From positions 62,001-126,000 of the forward strand of contig JAACJM010000084.1 in assembly GCA_013368315.1 (NCBI GenBank): a DNA stretch of 64,000 nt. Reading direction: 5' to 3'. Every line of letters starts with the position of its first letter. Within the stretch, counting starts at the first letter, position 1. Shown in pieces: positions 34,561 through 45,507 of this stretch. This DNA comes from Tetrapyrgos nigripes (taxonomy: Eukaryota; Basidiomycota; Agaricomycetes; Agaricales; Campanellaceae). Both the position numbers and the translations under genes were made by a program. The notes under the pieces are model-generated. The model saw only the letters and a program-made list of their open reading frames with translations, did no database searches and was not told the DNA's origin.

Positions 34561-35183
34561 TATTCATTGAGCAGATGTATATTATACATACCACATTCTT
34601 CATTGCCAATTGGTTTAGCCTCTAATGAGTTAAGTACATAAACTTTAAAATTGCAGAGATACAGTAGAAATACAGTGATCTAGAGAGAGCAGGCATATTC
34701 AGATTAATGAGTTTCTAGTATTCAGAGGCAATGATAATAGGTTTACAAGCGAAAAAATAGATTAGGACATCAAAGGCATTTCATAGGCATAGAAGTTTTT
34801 TTTGCATCATTTTGAGATGGCTCAAGAGTAGCTGGAGCAACATTGAGGTAGTCTGAGTGTAGCTTAAGGGTAGCTTGAGGGAAGGTTGAGGTAACTTGAG
34901 TAGCTTGAGTAGTGTGATAGCTTGAGTGGTAGCTTGAAAAACTGGTGGCCCATCACCATTCCCATTGCCACTGTTGTTGCCATGCTCTTTACATTCTGCG
35001 TCCATGCCAGGCATACTGAAAGAAGGTAAGTCATTGCCCTTTTGCCCCCTCATGCCCCTTCGCTTTCCTCCACCTTTCCAAATGCATAGTCTACCCAACC
35101 TTTCTCCTAAGGAGGGAGAGCTTTAGCACAATCTTGCCATATGGACCTTTCACTGGGGGTCAGTTGGCCAAGAGGTACCAGGA
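34561..35183. other. Repeat DNA between MITE and retrotransposon
   Basis: Contains a run of TAGCTTGAGT-like units on the plus strand (34850-34935, with variants of GTAGCTTGAGG and GGTAGCTTGA) that reads as an irregular 11-13-bp tandem repeat. A 105-codon minus frame through it is probably repeat-driven and is not called a gene. Confidence 0.45.
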
Positions 35184-35188
35184 GAGGC

Positions 35189-35707
35189 TGTCATGAATCG
35201 TCTCCCGCCTATTCATTTTCCTTTCCATTCTTTTCCCGTTACTACTCATCTTCCACTCTATTTACCTTTATCTCCATAAACATCAACTATTTCCCATCAT
35301 CGTCTATAGTTACCATCTCTCTAGATCTATGGCTCACATACTTATCTCCTCCGCTTTCTATCTCCACGGACATTCTCACTGTCAATCATTCTTTATGATC
35401 CAGTACCTTCATCTATCCATATTTAACTTATCATTCTCTCGCCCTTGACGTTTCCACATGATACCGTCTATTATTACTTACTCTTTCCCATCTGTTCATA
35501 TTTTACTTATATACCTGTGATCCTTGTAACCTATTCCTTAGTTCGTTCACTTCGTCTCCGCTCCGTACTATTACTACGCAGTGTAGAGCCTAGCCAACTT
35601 ACTACTTCTTTCTTTCTCTATCTCTCTCTATCAATCTATCTTCTTGTAACCGGCTTTCTCATATTGTGTGACTTGGGTGGTTATTGAGTGTACCGACAAC
35701 CTTGACA
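35189..35707 (+). repeat. 5' LTR of the chromovirus
   Basis: Begins TGTCATGAATCG and ends ACAACCTTGACA. It differs from the 3' LTR at four transition sites (near 35199, 35441, 35580 and 35659). The LTR should carry the promoter. A primer-binding site is not obvious: the first bases after it are CTTGAACAAACTCCC, which do not match initiator tRNA-Met. Confidence 0.95.
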
Positions 35708-35954
35708 CTTGAACAAACTCCCATACACCCACCTCACAAATCCTTCCATCGTATTGAACCTTCCTATTATCCTATCCTTCCCCTATGGTGCTGCAGAAGC
35801 CCAACAACTCTACCCTGTGTGAGGAGCCTCACAGGTTGGCAGGCGTGAACCGCTCAAGGAGCAGTTACACGAGGTCATCCCCCGTCTACACAGTCTCGAG
35901 ACGTAATACCAGACTCGCTAAACCTGAGTAAGGTGGTCGACCGGTTCTGTAATT

Positions 35955-36361
35955 GAAATCCAAAAAATCCTTTCACTCTGTCTACCCCACGTCCCCAAAT
36001 TCGCTTCGAACCAACGGAAACCCCTTCTGATTACGAACGGGCTCCATTCCCTCTTCCTCGCTACCTCTTACACACTGAATACTGGGTCTCTCACGGAAGG
36101 AACATATGGGCAAACCCTTGGAGTTTCGACCAACACTTCATCTGTACAAGACGTTGGGTGTGGAAACTTATCTCAGGTGACGTAGTCCTCTCGGTATTTT
36201 CATACATAACAGTGAAAGAGGACTTCAATACAGGAGAAACTGTGGTTCAAATTAGAGGACCTCTATTCCTCAGAGAACACATCGACTACTCTCTATCATC
36301 ACCCTTCCCCGACTACAGGTTACCCTCCTCCTTTATCCTAGGACCCAACTACTTGGCTTAA
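35955..36361 (+). CDS. Stop-free leader ORF upstream of gag
   Basis: A frame without stops runs about 135 codons to the TAA at 36359-36361, seven bases before the gag ATG. It reads through PRYLLHTEYWVSHGRNIW, FDQHFICTRRWVWKLISGDV and EHIDYSLSSPFPDYRLPSSF, with protein-like composition rich in Trp, Tyr and Phe. Its first ATG is at 36158, so the upstream part would need a spliced or non-AUG start. I do not recognise the product. It could be a real accessory ORF of this chromovirus lineage. Confidence 0.4.
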
Positions 36362-36368
36362 CCAGTAT

Positions 36369-37805
36369 ATGACCAGTCGACGATCTGCATCTGCAGACCC
36401 AAACCTTCACTGTGCCAATCGACCACACGTATTCCATCCCGCATCATTCCAAGACGCCTCCTATATCCCTGAAAACGGCGACGATCCTTGGGTTCCGTGC
36501 ACCACACAACCGTGCCTGAACAGATATAACACTCAACGACTTGCTACTGAGGAACTTCCAAGTTGGTTACACGTTATAACCCAGCTCCAAGAACTTGCGA
36601 TTCAAAAAGCACACCGAAAACCTAAAACCGAATCAGGCCAAGGAACCTCTACACCTACCAATCAACCTTCCGAATCTAACCCAGTACCAGAAACACCTCC
36701 CAATAACCTGTCAGAACCAGACAACCCCACTTCCCCCCCTTCTTCTCCCACCATTCCGTCCACCGAAGGACCATCTGTAGCCCCTCGTCGCCCTCCTACA
36801 CCTCCTTCTCCAGATCCATCAGACCCAAACGACTCGGTCATGGCTGATACACCTCCTATTGGGTCAAATGGTACTTCCGAACGAGGAAGGAAGCCCGACG
36901 CCTTCAATGGAGAACGTAGTGAGGCGAAACGATGGCTGGCCCTATTCAACAACTATCTACGTATGAATAAAAGCAAGTACCCTACCGAGGAGAGTCAGGT
37001 CTCGTTATTTCTATCGTTCTTCACAGGAGAAAAGGGAGGGGACTGGGCAATGCAGAGACTAATAGAACGAGATGAAGATGAGGAAGATGAGGATTTGGCG
37101 AGTACACCGGATAAATGGAGATGGATAACTTTGAAACAGATACGTGATAGATTCAAAAAAGATTTCAAAGCTCTCGCCTCAGAAGATGTAGCGAGGACTA
37201 AGATCAAGTTGGCATTGCTGGAGTTCTATCAGGATGGGTTACCACCCAAACTCAGAGAAGCAGTCGGAAGAACGTATCCAAAGTGGGATAACTTCGAGGA
37301 GTACAAGGAAAGAGCTGTGGAGCTCCATTTAGAATGGTTGAAGGAACGGGAAAGACAGGGTCGCTGGAAAACTACTTCAACATCGAAGAGTAGTCCAGGT
37401 CCGTCTCAGGGAAGAACGGTGGCAAGCGTCAATGCGCTTATGAATACGGGACCAGGTGCTAACTCGTCTTTTACTCCATTACCCAAGCTGACACCTGATG
37501 AAAGAGATCGACTTCGGAAACTAGGGGCATGCTTTGCATGTAGGCAAACTGGACACATGAGCAATGAATGTCCGACATTCCCAAGAACGTCATCTCAAAA
37601 CGCCCCCCGAACGTTCCCCTCTTGCGCTATTCGAACAGCTGAAACCACACCTTCACCACCGGTAACGGTAGCTCAAGCATTTTCATCTCGAGACACGATC
37701 AAGGACATTTCCGACATGGTTAACAGGGTCAAAGGATTGGAAGGGGAAGAAAAGGAACAAGCAACCGTCTATTTAAAAGACATTATGTCTAAATTGGATT
37801 TTTGA
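36369..37805 (+). CDS. gag: Gag polyprotein of the chromovirus
   Basis: 478 aa. A proline- and serine-rich N-terminal third is followed by the capsid region (residues about 180-330: DAFNGERSEAKRWLALFNNY, FFTGEKGGDWAMQR, LKQIRDRFKKDFKAL, LPPKLREAVGRTYPKWDNF) and one CCHC zinc knuckle CFACRQTGHMSNEC near residue 395, which binds the RNA genome. The frame is open throughout. pol begins in the -1 frame at the end of gag (open from 37793), so a -1 frameshift is expected for Gag-Pol, though no strong slippery site is seen. Confidence 0.9.
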   Translation: MTSRRSASADPNLHCANRPHVFHPASFQDASYIPENGDDPWVPCTTQPCLNRYNTQRLATEELPSWLHVITQLQELAIQKAHRKPKTESGQGTSTPTNQPSESNPVPETPPNNLSEPDNPTSPPSSPTIPSTEGPSVAPRRPPTPPSPDPSDPNDSVMADTPPIGSNGTSERGRKPDAFNGERSEAKRWLALFNNYLRMNKSKYPTEESQVSLFLSFFTGEKGGDWAMQRLIERDEDEEDEDLASTPDKWRWITLKQIRDRFKKDFKALASEDVARTKIKLALLEFYQDGLPPKLREAVGRTYPKWDNFEEYKERAVELHLEWLKERERQGRWKTTSTSKSSPGPSQGRTVASVNALMNTGPGANSSFTPLPKLTPDERDRLRKLGACFACRQTGHMSNECPTFPRTSSQNAPRTFPSCAIRTAETTPSPPVTVAQAFSSRDTIKDISDMVNRVKGLEGEEKEQATVYLKDIMSKLDF

Positions 37806-40800
37806 ATCACTCCTCTGCTACGTCGTCAGTAGAAGTAGAACAGTACACTGGACAGTTAAAGAACAATCGATATAGTGTGTTATACCCCTCTAGTGAGCGA
37901 GTCTTTCCTTCAGAAATAAGAATGTCAGCATTCACTCATAACCGACAGATACCATCAATCACACTCAAAACTGAATTAATTGGCAAAGTTACTGGCAGAA
38001 AAATCGACGCAAACGCTTTAATAGACAGCGGTGCAGAAGGCATAATCATCAACAGTCGATTCGCACAAGAACATCAACTCACTCTTCTTCCCATCAAAAA
38101 ACCCATTCCCAGTTCGAAACATCGACGGCTCCGAAAACACCATGGGATGGGTACAAGAATACACTATCCAAAGTCTTCGCATCTACTCCTGAGACAACAA
38201 AGCATACCACGAAGAAAAGGCCGAGTTCTACGTAACAGACATCGGGGATCACGATATAATCCTCGGTACCGACTGGTTGGAAGAACATAACCCAGATATA
38301 GATTGGTCGGTCTCACGGGTAGACATGACTAGATGCCCAGAGACATGTATCGCAGTGAACCCCCCCATCCTCCATTTGAAAACTAAAACAAAACCCTTGA
38401 AATCCACAGTCATCAATCCAAGGGCCCACCACAAAGATTACCAAGTCAGATGGTTGGAACCAGTCGGACGATTCAAACCAGTTGCCCAATCAAAAATTGC
38501 AGGGCGACGCCGCCAGATCCCTATTCAATCTTTCCATCGAAATTCGGAGGTAACGGCGATCTTTACTGAAGATGACTGTGGGAGAGACACGATCCCAGAA
38601 CAATGGGAACAAGACATAATGGAGGAGCTGTTGGGGAACGAGGAAGGAATAGATGAGGAAGCGTCAAGAACACCGAGCCTTAACATCTGAGCAGGGTTCA
38701 CAAAGGCACAAGAACTTGCAGAAGCAGCCCAGAACATCCAGGGCGATATACCTCTTAAAGATAAGATCCCCTCTCAATATCATCAGTTCTTACGAGTCTT
38801 TGACAAACAAACCTCAGAACAATTACCGAAACGTGGCGAATGGGATCATGCTATCGAATTAAAATCGGACTTCGAACCACACCCCTGCAAAACGTATCCC
38901 CTGTCCCCAAATGAACAAAAGGAACTCGATGAATTCATCAAGGAGAACTTAGAAAAAGGGTACATAAGACCATCGAAATCCCCTATGGCAAGTCCTTTCT
39001 TCTTTGTAAAAAAGAAAGACGGAAAACTACAACCAGTACAGGATTATCGCGCCTTGAACAAAGGAACCATCAAAAACGAATACCCCCTACTGCTCATATC
39101 AGAACTCGTAGACAAACTAAAGGGGGCACGAATATTCTCCAAAATCGACCTCAGATGGGGATATAATAACATACGCATCAAGAAAGGAGATGAATGGAAA
39201 GCAGCGTTTAAAACCAACTGCGGGCTTTTCGAACCAACGGTGATGTTTTTTGGTCTTATGAACTCTCCAGCTACATTCCAGGCAATGATGAATACCTTAT
39301 TCAAGGACCTGATCGACTCCGGAAAAGTCGTGATCTATATGGACGATATCCTCATATTCACGGAGTCACTAGAAGAACACCGATACATGGTAAAACAAGT
39401 ACTGGCACGACTCCAAGACAACGATCTGTACGCTAAACTGGAAAAGTGTACTTTCGAAACCAATTCAGTGGAATTCCTCAGCCTTATCATTTCACACAAT
39501 ACGCTAGCGATGGACCCAGTTAAGGTCGAGGGCATAACCAAATGGCCAATCCCACGCAATGTCAAGGATGTACAATCATTCCTTGGCTTTGGAAACTTTT
39601 ACTGTCGCTTCATACGTGATTTCTCAAAAATCACACGACCACTGTTCGATCTCACGAAAAAGGATCACCCATGGAGATGGGCCGATGAAGCTGAAAAAGC
39701 TTTTCAAACACTCAAAGATACGTTTACGACTTCACCAGTCCTCCTCATGCCTGATCATTCTAAACCATATCGAGTAGAAGTTGATGCATCGGATTACGCT
39801 ATGGGAGGTATCTTGCAACAACAAGGACCGGATAACAAGTGGCATCCTGTAGCCTACTTGTCAAAAGCTCTGTCTGAAACCGAACGGAACTACGACATTC
39901 ACGATAAAGAATTGTTAGCAATCATACGCGGACTTGAAGCTTGGCGACACTACCTAGAAGGAGGACCACATACCATCGAAATCTTGACCGATCACGACAA
40001 TCTTAGGTATTTTACCACAGCTCAGAAACTTAGCCGATGACAAGCAAGAATGGCCTTGTTTCTGACTAGATTCGACTTTATACTCATTCATAAACCTGGA
40101 AACCTTAACCGAAGCGACCCACTCTCTCGGAGATCAGATCATAAAGAGGGGGTCGAGAACGACAAAAAAGATAGGGTCTTACTTGACCCAAGGTTCTTCA
40201 GAATTCGAGCAACGAGGCCAGGAACAGTGACTGCGATGGGGGATACAGAGTTGAAAAGACGAATTAAAGAATGCCCAGAAAGAGATGCCGAAGTCGTAAG
40301 TGCATTACAAACCATCTTTAACAACGGACCATGCGCGCTGGCAAAGAATCTACAGGAATGGAATTACGAAGATGGAATAATCTTGTTTCAAGGAAAGATC
40401 TACGTCCCAAATGACCAACAACTCAGACGAGACATCGTTAAAATGCATCACGATAGCCTGACCGCAGGGCATCCGGGATGATTCAAAATGTACGAACTCG
40501 TCAGTAGGGAATTCTGGTGGCCTGGTATGTCAGTATTTGTTCGTAACTACGTCGAAGGATGCGCTACCTGTCAGTTGACAAAGGCAAACAATCACCCGGC
40601 ACACGTACCACTGATACCGAACGAAATACCGGAACGACCCTTTGGCACAATTACAACCGACTTCATCACAGATCTGCCAGAATGTGACGGCTTTAACGCA
40701 ATTCATGTCACAGTTGATCGATCAACAAAAACGGTTGTTATCTCTCCATGCAGAAAGGACATCGACAGTAACGGAACAATTGACCTATTATTCAACAACA

Positions 40801-41918
40801 CCTGGCGACGATATGGTCTGTGGGACAAAATGATATCCGACCGTGGACCTCAATTCGCAAGCCAAGTAATGAAAGGAATATATGCTAAGTTAGGTATCAC
40901 TTCGGCTCTCAGTACAGCTTATCATCCACAAACAGATGGCGAGACAGAAAGGTTCAATCAAGAACTCGAACAGTACCTTCGAACCTTCTGCAATTATTGT
41001 CAAGACGATTGGGTCAAATACCTACCTTATGCTGAATTTTGCCACAATACCCGGGTTCATTCAGCAACCGGGAAATCGCCGTTCGAATTACTCCACGGAT
41101 ATTTACCCCGACTCTTCCCCTCCATCAATCCGACTTCACACATACCAAAAGTCGAAGAACGCCTTCAAACCTTGGATACTCTGCGAGAAGAGCTAAAAGC
41201 AAGTCTGACGACAGCGGCAGAATTGATGAAAGAACAAAACAAGGACTATACGAACGAAGGGATGAAATTTAAAGTCGGGGACAAAGTGCTGTTAGACGGA
41301 AAAAATCTGAAGACAACGAGGCCGAAAGCTAAGTTGGCAAATTGTCGTCACGGACCGTTCGAAATCATTGATGTTATTAGCAAAGTCAATTACCGACTCA
41401 AATTACCGAATACTTGGCGCATTCATCCAGTGTTCCACGCTTCACTCCTAGCGCTGTACAAAGAAACCGAAGCTCACAGAGTGAACTACCTGGGAGAACC
41501 AGCTGAATTACTTCCCGAAGACAATGAATACGATGTGGAAGCAATTCTAGATTCAAAACCAACGAGAAACCGCCGGGGAGTACAATACCTTGTCAAATGG
41601 TTAGACTATGCTGACTCAGAGAATTCATGGGAACCGGCATCAGGATTGACGAAGGTGAAAGAGATGATCAAAACCTTCCACCAACAGCATCCAAATGCGT
41701 ATCGACCAAAAAACCTGATACGCCCCGGAACAACGGTGCGTTCACTAGGAATCGCTATAGAAGATATATGGCGGAGTACTCGTGTGCTCCAGGCGAAAGC
41801 ACAACTCCGAGGAGAAACACTCTTACGAACCGCTGGCATTCTATGCCCTCCTCCCCACCCCACTCAGCAATCGAACTCAGAATTTTGTCATCATTCATCG
41901 ATCGCATTCCCGCATTAA
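37793..41918 (+). pseudogene. pol: Pol polyprotein (PR-RT-RH-IN-chromodomain) with TGA stops
   Basis: The protease motif ALIDSGAEGIIINS is followed by a one-base frameshift near 38111, after which a single frame runs to 41918. In that frame are D-W box GDHDIILGTDWL, reverse transcriptase (MASPFFFVKKKDGKLQPVQD, VIYMDDILIF), RNase H (VEVDASDYAMGG, ELLAIIRGLEAW, LTDHDNLRYF), integrase with an HHCC finger and D-D-E core (TTDFITDLPE, ISDRGPQFAS, HPQTDGETERFNQELEQ) and a chromodomain (DVEAILDSK, YLVKWLDYADSENSWEPAS). TGA codons interrupt at 38190, 38688, 40038 and 40479. Each stands where relatives usually have an Arg or similar codon and is one C-to-T step from CGA. The chromodomain targets insertion to methylated histone H3 in the family. 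Confidence 0.9.
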
Positions 41919-42289
41919 CAGCGTCTACTGTCAAACCCGTCTCCGAACGACAACCTGACCGTTCGTCAACCCCTACACCATACAAACCAACAACTATAAA
42001 AGATCCCTCTCCACAACCGAAAAACTACAGAACAACATCCATCACGCTACCATACGATAACAACGATGGATGGAATGGAGCGGGCTGGGGTACTGCAACC
42101 AACACAACAGGGTGGGGAGACTTGACCGACTGAAACGATCCTAGGTGGAGTATCACAAACGACACGACAGGATGGGACAACTTAGTAAAGTACTGGCCAA
42201 GTCAGGGGGACGTAGATAGACGACTTCGCGAACAATGGGCGAAACACTGGAGAAATGGCTTGCCGAGCTCCGGTGAAAGCTCGTCCTAA
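41843..42289 (+). CDS. Extra Trp-rich ORF behind pol (one TGA)
   Basis: Starting at ATG 41843 and overlapping the end of pol by 76 nt in another frame, a frame of 149 codons runs to TAA at 42287-42289, with one TGA at 42131. The first part is Ser/Pro/Thr-rich; the second contains NDGWNGAGWGTATN, TTGWGDL, and after the TGA TTGWDNLVKYWPSQGDVDRR and EQWAKHWRNG. The GW-rich repeats continue in frame across the TGA, which suggests the ORF was one protein and the stop is a C-to-T change from CGA. I do not recognise the family. Chromoviruses normally end at the chromodomain. Confidence 0.5.
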
Positions 42290-42300
42290 AGAGGGGGTAA
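42290..42300 (+). other. Polypurine tract
   Basis: AGAGGGGGTAA directly precedes the 3' LTR, the expected plus-strand primer position for reverse transcription. Confidence 0.8.
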
Positions 42301-42819
42301 TGTCATGAATTGTCTCCCGCCTATTCATTTTCCTTTCCATTCTTTTCCCGTTACTACTCATCTTCCACTCTATTTACCTTTATCTCCATAAACATCAACT
42401 ATTTCCCATCATCGTCTATAGTTACCATCTCTCTAGATCTATGGCTCACATACTTATCTCCTCCGCTTTCTATCTCCACGGACATTCTCACTGTCAATCA
42501 TTCTTTATGATCCAGTACCTTCATCTATCCATATTTAACTTATCATTCTCTCACCCTTGACGTTTCCACATGATACCGTCTATTATTACTTACTCTTTCC
42601 CATCTGTTCATATTTTACTTATATACCTGTGATCCTTGTAACCTATTCCTTAGTTCGTTCACTTCGTCTCCGCTCCGTACTATTACTACACAGTGTAGAG
42701 CCTAGCCAACTTACTACTTCTTTCTTTCTCTATCTCTCTCTATCAATCTATCTTCTTGTAACCGGCTTTCTCGTATTGTGTGACTTGGGTGGTTATTGAG
42801 TGTACCGACAACCTTGACA
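42301..42819 (+). repeat. 3' LTR of the chromovirus
   Basis: Begins TGTCATGAATTG and ends ACAACCTTGACA, followed by the target duplication GAGGC. Relative to the 5' LTR it has T for C near 42311, A for G near 42553 and 42692, and G for A near 42771. Confidence 0.95.
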
Positions 42820-42942
42820 GAGGCATCTAATGGGAGTGCTTTGGGAAAAATGAAGAATGATCAATTATACACAACAAATGCTCAGGCAACAGCCTGTTTG
42901 ACATGCAGCAATGCCCATGCCCCTTCTGCACACCCTCACTTA

Positions 42943-43324
42943 CTGTACCGGCATGAATGAAAGTTCAGTCGTTTTGACTGTGACGAATTTTAGGTCCAGT
43001 TCATCCAGTTCAGTAGCCGATGTGATGTGTGACAGATCAGAAAACTAGTTCATTTTAAGTTGGTTTTTGGTTCATTTTGGTTCGATTTTGGTGTTCGAGC
43101 TTCTCTAAGCCTAAGGATTGTACTCTAAGCAGATAGAATAATGTGAATAATGCGCGGCAGCGCCCGAAAAAATAGCTTTTTCACCTGAAACTTGCCCAAG
43201 ATTAGCCTGGTTCACCTTTTGTCACACAGGTTCAGTCCTCAATGTGATGCGTGATGAATGGCCAAACTGAACAGTTCAGACCGCGCTGTGATCCGTGACT
43301 GAACTTCCTTTCATGCCGGTACAG
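42943..43324. mobile_element. TA-flanked MITE, 382 bp
   Basis: Terminal inverted repeats CTGTACCGGCATGAATGAAA (left, continuing GTTCAGTC) and TTTCATGCCGGTACAG (right, preceded by GACTGAACTTCC) flank a non-coding core that is rich in GTTCA / TGAAC words. TA is duplicated at 42941-42942 and 43325-43326. This fits a Tc1/mariner-derived miniature element. The internal halves also resemble each other inverted (AGTTCA-TCCAGTTCAG / CTGAACAGTTCAGA). Confidence 0.85.
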
Positions 43325-43557
43325 TATACTCCTTCGAGTCCGTCTTTTTCCCTATTTTGTACAGTTTACCAGTTAGTCTATTTTTTATGTGGAGATGAAT
43401 ATCATTTTGTAAACATTGTAAACCAAGGGCGAGGCGGATACCTGTACAACAACTTGATATGTCAACATTACTATATAAAACCTTGAAGCTTCATAAGAAG
43501 TTTAGATAGGTAAATAACAACTGTCGTATCAGTATGTGTATAAATATGTAGTCCATA

Positions 43558-44175
43558 TCAACTCAGAGTCAAGGAGACATTAATCTCGTTGACAACAGAA
43601 GAGATCATCGAGAGGAGAATAAGCAGATCATCTATCTTGTCAGAGTGAGCTTCATACGCATCTTTCGTCACTACAACCCATCCAAGCACAACTGTCTCTT
43701 CGTGGCCTGCTGAATCAAGGTAAGAGAAAGAGATTTAAGCATTACCGACTTTTGGATCACTTCAAAACATACCTCGACTAGAATGGACAGACCACGCAAA
43801 TGAATCCAACACCTGAAGATATCGATGAAATTCGAAATGAACCCAAAAATACAGCTGTGTCTCCGAGTCGGTGGTGGACGTCTCACTGTCAGGCTCAGGG
43901 CCACTAGGCAGCTGTATCCAATGAAATAGTTGGGTCATCCTCGAGCTTAGGAAAGGGAAATCTGAAGGTAACCCAAGTGACTGTGTATGATTTCCACTGA
44001 GGTCCAGGCTGTCAGTGGATATCGACGCGTACGATGTATGAGTGGATGTTACGGGTGGCAGAATAAAATGTTTAAGCCATCTCCAAACGAGGATACGAAG
44101 GGTTGTCCGATGGGGTGAAGAGCTTAGGCTTGATTGAGCTCGAGAGGATATCGATATGGTGGAACCGGGTATCAT
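43558..44175 (-). CDS. Hypothetical protein
   Basis: Two exons (44175-43773, 43709-43558) with canonical splice sites join to 184 aa. The N-terminus is Ser/Thr-rich, followed by RILVWRWLKHFILPP, a long acidic Ser/Thr stretch (GPEPDSETSTTDSETQ), FWVHFEFHRYLQVLDSFAW and, in the second exon, GHEETVVLGWVVVTKDAYEA and a hydrophobic helix DDLLILLSMISSVVNEINVS. No family is recognised and no signal peptide is seen. An overlapping frame (44368-44072) could be an alternative 5' part. The good splice fit and the clean second exon are the only support. Confidence 0.45.
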
Positions 44176-44961
44176 TACGAATTGCAGTTAGTGGTGAGGT
44201 ATATATACCAGATTTTGACGCCGAATCAATCTCAAGAACATGTGGATACTGACGAGGCATGGCTCTTCTTTGTATAGCTGCTATAATATATAGCATTGAT
44301 CTGCTGTACTGAACGGTGAACAGAGACGAAGAAATAACTCGAGAAGATTTTTGATGGCGGGGTGGCAATGCACCATCGCCGTATTGAACAGCTGTATCAG
44401 GAGCAGTATCAACTTATAAGCGATTGCTTCCAAGAATTCTATGATGGTGTAGTTGTACGAAAGACAAAGGATGGCCTGCGGAACTTTAATAATACGCTTA
44501 CAGTACAAACATCAGAGTCAATTACTGTCACCACATGAGTACAAGGGCACAGATTCTGGCAACACAGGTGCTGCAAAATGGACAGTCTGGCAGTACACTG
44601 TACATAGCTCCTGTGGCGATGCCGGCGCCTGTTCCTGAAAGTGGCTGCACTGCCTTGACTTGTCGAGTTTTAAAGACCTCTTTACCAAGATCTATGGCAT
44701 TCATCGCTGTAAATTCCAACTTTAATATCGTATTCTACTCATTCAATGCTCCGTGGGCAGGACCCCAGGGTTGTCCATATTTCTACGTCTCCGTGGCTAA
44801 GCCTCCGTGTTTTATAATCATGAATACTTCCCTGCTGAAGAAACACCCGTATAGATTATTAGATGTCCACGAAGACGAGACCAATTGACAAGAATTGCTA
44901 GTGGCTATAGTTACTAGAAATACACAGTCCAATTAAGCTAACACGTTCCCTCCCCTCTCAA
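44176..44961. other. Intergenic, no gene supported
   Basis: Overlapping open frames on both strands at 44453-44888 conflict with each other and show no family motif. The region probably holds the 3' flank of the small secreted protein gene and upstream sequence of the hypothetical gene. Confidence 0.4.
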
Positions 44962-45507
44962 CTACACGATAGTGATTTTAACGCTCGATGATTCCAAATC
45001 AGGAGATAAGCTTGCCTAGATCATTGATGAGCTCAAAGTTAGCCTTTTATAAAAGTATACGCGGCGTACCCCTAACAAGAAGAAATGCGCAAAGTTCAAC
45101 TGGGCAGACCCTTTAGGAGTATCGGCTGGTATTTGCACAGTGACATTCATGTGAGGCTGAATCTCATTTCCGAACTGGGGGTTGAAGTCTCCATTGTAGA
45201 GTATAGTGCCCATAGTTAGCGAGGGGTCAAGACAAGCCTGAATGTTACTGGGACATGATCTAAGGCCGATGACGATTCCCACTTCCTCGGAGCTCGAGAT
45301 GGTGTCCTAAATTGATAAATAGTAGAATATTAGACTGACTGGCTGAGTGATATTGAGCTCAACACTTACAGGACGAATTACATCGACGTTCAGACTCGAA
45401 CCAGCAGCAACAGATACGCCATCAGTCGGGAAACCGATATGGGCGCTTTGGGCAAACGCGAATGCTGACAAGGATAGAGTAGAGAGAGCGATGGAGATGT
45501 ACTTCAT
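44962..45507 (-). CDS. Small secreted protein
   Basis: Three exons (45507-45370, 45306-45070, 45015-44962) join to 142 aa. A signal peptide MKYISIALSTLSLSAFAFAQ with an AxA-type cleavage site starts the protein. The mature part has SAHIGFPTDGVSVAAGSSLN, EVGIVIGLRSCPS, TILYNGDFNPQF, MNVTVQIPADTPKG and LNFAHFFLLG, a beta-rich layout found in a common family of Agaricomycete secreted proteins of unknown role. There are two cysteines (RSCPSNIQAC). An N-glycosylation site NVT is present. Extracellular location is well supported; function is unknown. Confidence 0.85.

Larger units (their letters stand above)
27800..35183. other. Nest of decayed repeats, no intact gene
   Basis: The region is a patchwork of partial repeats. 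The motif GAGGCTGAAGAATGAGGCTG occurs at 28995, 32448 and (diverged) 32811, each time followed some 30 nt later by GTGGCTATG. CATCGTCATAC-type units recur at 28610-28850 and 29565-29690. The pieces that can be identified are listed as separate entries. An unmatched inverted pair (AAAAGTGAACTGAT / ATCAGTTCACTTTT, 30500-30555) is a further small foldback. Confidence 0.6.
35184..42824 (+). mobile_element. Full-length Ty3/gypsy chromovirus
   Basis: The element runs from 35189 to 42819 with identical-length 519-bp LTRs that begin TGTCATGAAT and end CCTTGACA. A 5-bp target duplication GAGGC lies at 35184-35188 and 42820-42824. The internal order is a leader ORF, gag, protease, reverse transcriptase, RNase H, integrase with chromodomain, and an extra ORF. 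A polypurine tract AAAGAGGGGG abuts the 3' LTR. The LTRs differ at four sites that I can see, all C/T or G/A, so insertion was fairly recent. Five in-frame TGA codons and one frameshift make this copy non-autonomous. It is inserted in older repeat DNA. Confidence 0.95.

Noticed and set aside
37790..37810. Strong programmed -1 frameshift signal at the gag end
   Set aside because: The -1 frame is open here, but GGATTTTTGA does not match the usual X-XXY-YYZ slippery pattern well. I kept only the statement that pol is in the -1 frame.
38190..42133. Genuine recoding of TGA as sense in this organism or element
   Set aside because: Host genes here use TGA as a normal stop (OPT at 10860, paralogue C at 63478), and each TGA fits a CGA-to-TGA mutation. 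Decay is simpler.
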